Assembly: GCA_015657605.1 (NCBI GenBank) | Contig: JACDQO010000127.1 | Location: forward strand, 1-5,685 | Length of the DNA: 5,685 nucleotides | Direction: 5' to 3' | DNA from: Limnohabitans sp. | GTDB lineage: Bacteria > Pseudomonadota > Gammaproteobacteria > Burkholderiales > Burkholderiaceae_C | Shown: positions 1 through 5,685 of the stretch, piece by piece | How the letters are laid out: every line of letters begins with the position of its first letter | How positions within the stretch are numbered: position 1 is the stretch's first letter | The notes under the pieces: generated by a model | What the model was told of the DNA's origin: nothing | Databases searched by the model: none | What the model saw: the letters and a program-made list of their open reading frames with translations, nothing else | Translations under genes and position numbers: made by a program

Positions 1-2461
<2,461 letters not shown>

Positions 2462-2606
2462 GTCTCAACTGATTCGAATCCGCAAATTGGAATAAAACCG
2501 ATAGGAACCAAGCACCTGTAATTACACCGCAGAAGCACACACCATCACGGGCCACAGAGTCCGGTGCGCTTCAGCCATCTCATCTAGCCTGGGGAGGCTT
2601 TGAACC
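2462..2606. other. Spacer between gyrB and the DUF3800 gene
   Basis: This 145-base stretch contains no credible ORF. I see no G+C-rich hairpin followed by a T run, so no intrinsic terminator for gyrB is evident. It starts with a 10-base perfect palindrome, GATTCGAATC (2471-2480), of unknown meaning. TGTAAT at 2517-2522 resembles a -10 box, but the only -35-like word, TTGGAA at 2487-2492, is 24 bases away, too far for a normal sigma-70 promoter. The last part holds the ribosome binding site of the next gene. The first half is visibly more A+T-rich than gyrB. Confidence 0.6.
2591..2597 (+). promoter_or_regulatory. Ribosome binding site of the DUF3800 gene
   Basis: GGGGAGG lies nine bases before the ATG at 2607-2609. 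It is a strong purine-rich Shine-Dalgarno match at a usual distance, and it fixes the start of the DUF3800 reading frame, which immediately begins with the conserved MYLMYVDESGD. Confidence 0.75.
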
Positions 2607-3366
2607 ATGTATTTGATGTATGTGGATGAAAGTGGCGATATTGGCCTGACTGGCTCGCCAACGCGCTATTTCGTATTGACGGGCCTTGTTCTGCACGAGC
2701 TTCGTTGGCGTCAGACGCTGGATGAGCTGATCGCCTTTCGCAGAGAGCAAAAACCGATTTCGGTCTCAAGCTGCGAGAAGAGATTCATGCCAGCCTATGC
2801 TCTCAAAACCAGGGGCCTTGGTGCGTATACCGAAGCACCAACGGCTTGAAATACTCCGCCGCTATGCTGACAAGCTTGCCAGCATGCCCGATCTGAGCCT
2901 GATTTGTGTGGTGGTGGACAAAGCCAATAAGCCTGCCACATACGATGTTTTTGATGCCGCTTGGAAAGCATTGATTCAGCGGTTTGAAAACACGCTGGCG
3001 CATAGAAATTTTCCTGGTCCTCGGAATCCGGACGATATGGGCATGCTTTTCCCAGACCGATCTGATGAAAAGAAACTCAACGCTTTGCTCAGAAGCATGC
3101 GTGCATTCAATCCTGTACCCAGTCAGCAATCATCAGGTTATCGAAACTTACAAATCAGAACCATCATCGAAGACCCGAACTACCGGGACTCTAGTCACTC
3201 GTACTTCATTCAGTCGGTCGATGTGACAGCCTTTCTGCTCTATCAGCATTTGTCGCCATCGACCTATATGAGAAAGAAGTCTGGTCAGAATTATTTTGGT
3301 CGCCTGGCACCCATTGTGTGTAAACACGCGTCGCCCAGAGACCCGTCGTATATCGTGCGGCTATAA
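2607..3366 (+). CDS. DUF3800 family protein, interrupted by two apparent single-base deletions
   Basis: I recognise this as a DUF3800 protein, a widespread accessory family of unproven function thought to adopt an RNase H-like fold. Corrected, it would have about 253 residues, normal for the family. Visible features: the N-terminal MYLMYVDESGD with acidic residues Asp7, Glu8 and Asp11; a central ICVVVDK strand (Asp105); FENTLAHRNFPGP; GMLFPDRSDEKK; and the C-terminal FIQSVDVTAFLLYQ with Asp206, which takes the place of the usual QxADxxA motif. The spaced acidic residues fit a metal-dependent nuclease, but that is inference. The reading goes frame 3 (2607-2753), frame 2 (about 2756-2794), frame 1 (2797-3366); one added base at each junction gives a continuous protein. 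Without correction, frame 3 stops at 2847-2849. G+C is about 42-47% in two hand-counted lines against about 65% in the flanks, and codon use is more A/T-ending, suggesting horizontal acquisition. It stands alone between two core genes, with its own strong ribosome binding site. A real pseudogene is the alternative to sequence error. Confidence 0.88.
2749..2755 (+). other. Probable one-base deletion in an A run (frameshift) in the DUF3800 gene
   Basis: Five A residues occupy 2749-2753. With a sixth A, the DNA reads CAA AAA ACC GAT TTC GGT and continues QKTDFGLKLREEIHAS, which looks like the family. As given, frame 3 continues as KPISVSSCEK, which does not. Loss of one base in a short homopolymer is the typical error of homopolymer-sensitive sequencing methods, and also a typical real slippage mutation. 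Confidence 0.8.
2791..2797 (+). other. Probable second one-base deletion (frameshift) in the DUF3800 gene
   Basis: The frame-2 segment reads LREEIHAS up to 2794, and the family-like text resumes in frame 1 at 2797 as MLSKPGALVRIP. One extra base within 2791-2796 would join them as EIHAS-x-MLSKPG. Which base is missing cannot be told from this sequence alone. Confidence 0.75.
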
Positions 3367-3389
3367 AAAAAGGGGCCCTTGCGGGCCCC
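3365..3389 (-). terminator. Intrinsic terminator for leftward transcription (end of the glpK transcript)
   Basis: Read on the minus strand, a perfect 7-bp stem GGGGCCC / GGGCCCC closes a GCAA loop (a GNRA tetraloop) and is followed directly by seven T residues. These seven T correspond to the A run at 3365-3371 on the plus strand. On the plus strand the hairpin is followed by GGTGGAATCC, with no T run, so it is built for transcription arriving from glpK, whose stop lies 141 bases earlier. The tail overlaps the TAA stop codon (3364-3366) of the convergent DUF3800 gene. Confidence 0.9.
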
Positions 3390-3530
3390 GGTGGAATCCT
3401 AATGACCAGACTAGCCAGGGTTCAGATCCGGTATCAATCATACAACGACCTGTCCCATCGTGGCAATCCACGGCGCTTGGGAGGAGATGAACGCCCCTGC
3501 CTGCTGTGCGTGCAGATCGATATTTGAGCC
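3390..3530. other. Spacer between the terminator and the glpK stop codon (glpK 3' untranslated region)
   Basis: No supported gene. A small 5-bp inverted repeat with a 4-base loop (CGTGG CAAT CCACG, 3459-3472) has no T run on either side and is too weak to call a terminator. GGGAGGAG at 3479-3486 runs straight into an ATG with no spacing, and the frame after it is only the antisense shadow of glpK. No tRNA could be folded here by eye on either strand. Confidence 0.6.
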
Positions 3531-5034
3531 TCAAAGCACCGTCTTGCGCACCGCGTGTTCCCACAGCGCCATTTGTTCGGCGGCGAAGTCAGGCAGGCGC
3601 TGCGGGCTAAAGCGCCGTTCCACGCGCCACTGCGCGCTCAACTCGTCTGTGCTGGCGTACACGCCGGTCGATAAGCCCGCCAAATAGGCCGCGCCCAATG
3701 CGGTGGTCTCGGTCACTTCGGGGCGCACCACATCCAGGCCCAGCAAGTCGGCCTGAAACTGCATGAGCAGGTTGTTGACGCAGGCGCCGCCGTCCACGCG
3801 CAGCTCTTGCACCGGGGCCACGCCCGCCTGTGCCAAATCGCGGCCCATGGCTTGCAGCAAAGCCGCGCTTTGAAAGGCGATGCTCTCCAAGGCCGCACGC
3901 GCAATGTGCGCCACGGTGCTGCCACGCGACAGGCCTGTGATGGAGCCGCGTGCATCCGGTCTCCAATAGGGCGCACCCAGCCCGGTGAAAGCGGGCACCA
4001 CCATCACGCCGCCCGAGTCGGGCACGCTTTCGGCCAAAGCTTGCACCTCGCTGCTGTGGCGGATGGCGCCCAGGCCATCGCGCAGCCACTGCACCACGGC
4101 ACCGCCCACAAACACGCTGCCCTCCAAAGCAAACTGCGGTGCGCTCTTGGGTTGTATCGCCACTTGCGCCGCGCTGGTGGTGATCAAACCATTTTGCGAA
4201 TGCATGGCCGTGTGGCCCGTGTGCATGAGCATGAAGCAGCCAGTGCCATAGGTGTTTTTGGCCATGCCCGCGCCAAAGCAAGCTTGGCCAAACAAGGCGC
4301 TTTGTTGGTCGCCCGCCACCCCACCGATCGTGATGGCGTGGCCCAGCAGCTGCGGGCGCACCTGGCCATACACCGCGCTAGAGGCTTGCACCGTGGGCAT
4401 CATGGCGGGCGGAATCCGCAAGGCCGCCAGCAACTCGGCATCCCAGGTGTGGGTGTGGATGTTGAACAGCATCGTGCGCGAAGCGTTGCTCACATCGGTG
4501 GCGTGCACTGCGCCACCGCTCAACTGCCACATCAGCCAGCTGTCCACCGTGCCAAAGAGCAATTCGCCGCGCTCGGCTTGGGCGCGGGCGTTGGGCACGT
4601 TGTCCAACAGCCATTGCAGTTTGGTGCCTGAAAAATACGCGTCCACCAGCAAGCCGGTTTTGGCCTGGATCGTGTCCGCCAGCCCTTGTTCGCGCAGGGC
4701 CGCGCAAGCCGGCTCGGTGCGGCGGTCTTGCCACACGATGGCGTTGTGAATCGGCTGGCCCGTGCCTTTGTGCCACACCACCGTCGTCTCGCGTTGGTTG
4801 GTGATGCCCAGCGCCGACACTTGGGCTGCGCTGATACCGCTTTTGGCCAGCGCCTCAACGGCCGTGGCCAGCTGGGTTTGCCAAATCTGCATCGGGGTCG
4901 TGCTCCACCCAGCCGGGCTGGGGGTAGATCTGCGTGATCTCTTGCTGCGCCATGGCCATGATCTGACCGTGAGCGTTGAACACAATGCTGCGCGAACTGG
5001 AAGTGCCTTGATCGAGGGCGAGAAGGTAAGTCAT
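3531..5034 (-). CDS. glpK: Glycerol kinase (FGGY family), with one apparent +1 frameshift near the N-terminus
   Basis: GlpK phosphorylates glycerol with ATP to sn-glycerol 3-phosphate in the cytoplasm, trapping it after entry. I start it at the ATG at 5034-5032, which opens [15 protein letters not shown], the phosphate-binding start of the family. Corrected length is 500 residues, typical for GlpK. Visible residues: DQGTSSSR 8-15, NQRE 79-82 (Arg and Glu contact glycerol in E. coli), Tyr133 in YFSGTK, Asp242 in GVAGDQQ (catalytic base by homology), NTYGTGCF near 260-267, the FGGY-type [14 protein letters not shown] near 414-427, and [10 protein letters not shown] near 444-453. The stop is TGA at 3533-3531. 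After Pro47 an extra base at 4893 shifts the frame; uncorrected, translation ends after 59 codons at 4857-4855. The loop that binds fructose 1,6-bisphosphate in E. coli seems not conserved: Ala233 stands where E. coli has Arg236. No clear Shine-Dalgarno precedes the start. It is divergent from glpD and ends at the terminator at 3365-3389. Confidence 0.96.
4892..4894 (-). other. Probable one-base insertion (frameshift) in glpK
   Basis: On the coding strand the DNA reads GAG CAC GAC CCC G ATG CAG ATT TGG. Removing the single extra base (plus-strand C at 4893) gives WVEHDPMQIW, the very conserved glycerol kinase sequence. The upstream frame (5034 to 4894) and the downstream frame (from 4892) are both strongly family-like, so the break position is precise. 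The site is not a homopolymer slip, except that it lies beside a run of four G on the plus strand. Confidence 0.88.
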
Positions 5035-5078
5035 GGGCGTATCGAACCATAATCTGTGGGATCAAGCCACTTTAATCC
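5035..5078. promoter_or_regulatory. Divergent glpK-glpD spacer, probable shared control region
   Basis: Only 44 bases separate the two start codons, so promoters must overlap each other or lie inside the coding ends. Weak candidates: for glpD, CATAAT at 5048-5053 as a -10 box with no good -35; for glpK on the minus strand, TTAAAG (5075-5070) and TATGGT (5051-5046) with an 18-base spacer. Neither is convincing. No obvious operator repeat was seen. The role as a shared control region is inferred from the gene arrangement. Confidence 0.35.
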
Positions 5079-5685
5079 ATGCAGACCCCACCCCCACTTG
5101 CACCACCCCTGCCCACCCGCCGAGCTGACCTCGTGGCGCAGTTGCAGGCCGACACCGTCTATGACCTGGCCGTTGTGGGCGGTGGCGCCACGGGCTTGGG
5201 TTTGGCCTTGGACGCTGCCTCGCGCGGTTACCGCGTGGTCTTGGTGGAGTCAGACGACTTTGCCAAAGGCACCTCGTCGCGGTCGACCAAGTTGGTGCAC
5301 GGTGGCGTGCGCTATTTGGCCCAAGGCAAGCTCGATCTGGTGCGCGAAGCCCTGCACGAGCGCAGCACCTTGCTGCGCAACGCCCCGCACCTGGCCCAAG
5401 CGCTGCCCTTTGTTATGCCCACCTATGCGTGGTGGGAAAAGCCGTTCTACGGCATCGGCCTCAAGGTGTACGACGCCTTGGCAGGCGCATCCGGTTTGGG
5501 GCGCACCGAGTTTTTGTCGCGCCAAGACACGCTGGCCTGCTTGCCAACGGTGCAAGCTGCGGGATTGCGTGGTGGCGTGAAGTATTGGGACGGGCAGTTC
5601 AACGATGCCAAGTTAGCGCTGGCGCTGGCGCGCAGCGCAGCGAGCCAAGGGGCCTTGCTGCTCAACCGCATGCGGGCCGAGCGCC
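5079..5685 (+). CDS. glpD: Aerobic glycerol-3-phosphate dehydrogenase, N-terminal part (cut by the window end)
   Basis: GlpD is the FAD-dependent, membrane-associated dehydrogenase that oxidises sn-glycerol 3-phosphate to dihydroxyacetone phosphate and passes electrons to quinone. The frame is open from the ATG at 5079 to the window end (202 codons and one base). The FAD-binding Rossmann start is YDLAVVGGGATGLG at 28-41, with the strand-2 acidic end VLVES at 54-58, followed by the family hallmark TSSRSTKLVHGGVRYL at 65-80. FYGIGLKVYDALAG and GVKYWDGQFNDAKL further on also match the family. The E. coli enzyme is about 500 residues, so roughly 60% is outside the window. Compared with E. coli GlpD there are about 25 extra residues before the FAD motif, beginning with a proline-rich MQTPPPLAPPLP. 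No Shine-Dalgarno is seen before this ATG, so a later start (for example GTG at codon 19) is possible. No frameshift was found in this part. Confidence 0.95.
   Translation, partial: MQTPPPLAPPLPTRRADLVAQLQADTVYDLAVVGGGATGLGLALDAASRGYRVVLVESDDFAKGTSSRSTKLVHGGVRYLAQGKLDLVREALHERSTLLRNAPHLAQALPFVMPTYAWWEKPFYGIGLKVYDALAGASGLGRTEFLSRQDTLACLPTVQAAGLRGGVKYWDGQFNDAKLALALARSAASQGALLLNRMRAER

Noticed and set aside
2462..2480. Possible tRNA remnant around GATTCGAATCC
   Set aside because: No acceptor, D or anticodon arm can be paired around it on either strand; only the short palindrome resembles a T arm.
3459..3472. Second terminator hairpin between glpK and the main terminator
   Set aside because: The stem has only five pairs and no T run follows on either strand.
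2462..3530. Direct repeats flanking the DUF3800 gene as attachment sites
   Set aside because: Comparing the two spacers gave only six-base words such as CTAGCC (2585 and 3412 region) and TCCGGT, which are expected by chance.
3460..3687. Possible small gene with GGGAGGAG before an ATG at 3487
   Set aside because: There is no spacing between the purine run and the ATG, and most of the frame is the antisense of the glpK 3' end; the translation shows no motif.
3807..4631. 274-codon open frame on the plus strand opposite glpK
   Set aside because: It is antisense to strongly conserved glpK sequence, has a low-complexity His/Ala/Arg/Gly-rich translation, and no ribosome binding site or family motif.

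Overview
The window looks like a piece of a betaproteobacterial chromosome, most likely from the order Burkholderiales and probably the family Comamonadaceae. The evidence is the GyrB sequence (lineage-typical stretches such as [28 protein letters not shown] text after the ATP-binding site), the high G+C of the core genes (hand counts of single 60-base lines give about 65-67%), and the glycerol genes. The assignment rests on remembered family sequences, not on a search.

Layout, left to right: (1) gyrB, plus strand, 1-2461, missing about its first 23 or more codons because the window starts inside it; (2) a 145-base spacer; (3) an accessory gene for a DUF3800 protein, plus strand, 2607-3366, clearly richer in A+T than its neighbours (two hand-counted lines give 42% and 47% G+C); (4) a strong intrinsic terminator reading leftwards, 3365-3389, overlapping the stop codon of that gene; (5) glpK, glycerol kinase, minus strand, 3531-5034; (6) a 44-base divergent spacer; (7) the first 202 codons of glpD, plus strand, 5079 to the window end.

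GlpK and GlpD are consecutive steps of glycerol use: glycerol to sn-glycerol 3-phosphate, then to dihydroxyacetone phosphate with electrons passed to quinone. They are divergently arranged around a very short shared upstream region. GyrB is a core enzyme of DNA topology; in this lineage the gene usually lies in a dnaA-dnaN-gyrB cluster near the replication origin, which is not visible here. The DUF3800 gene appears to be an insertion between core genes.

The most striking property is that three of the four genes are interrupted by single-base shifts: one extra base in gyrB (1525), two missing bases in the DUF3800 gene (near 2749-2755 and 2791-2796) and one extra base in glpK (4893). In every case, correcting one base restores an uninterrupted family-like protein. 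Because gyrB is essential and would lose its magnesium-binding aspartates, the simplest reading is sequencing or assembly error, not real gene decay. I found no RNA gene, CRISPR array, insertion sequence or clearly new system.
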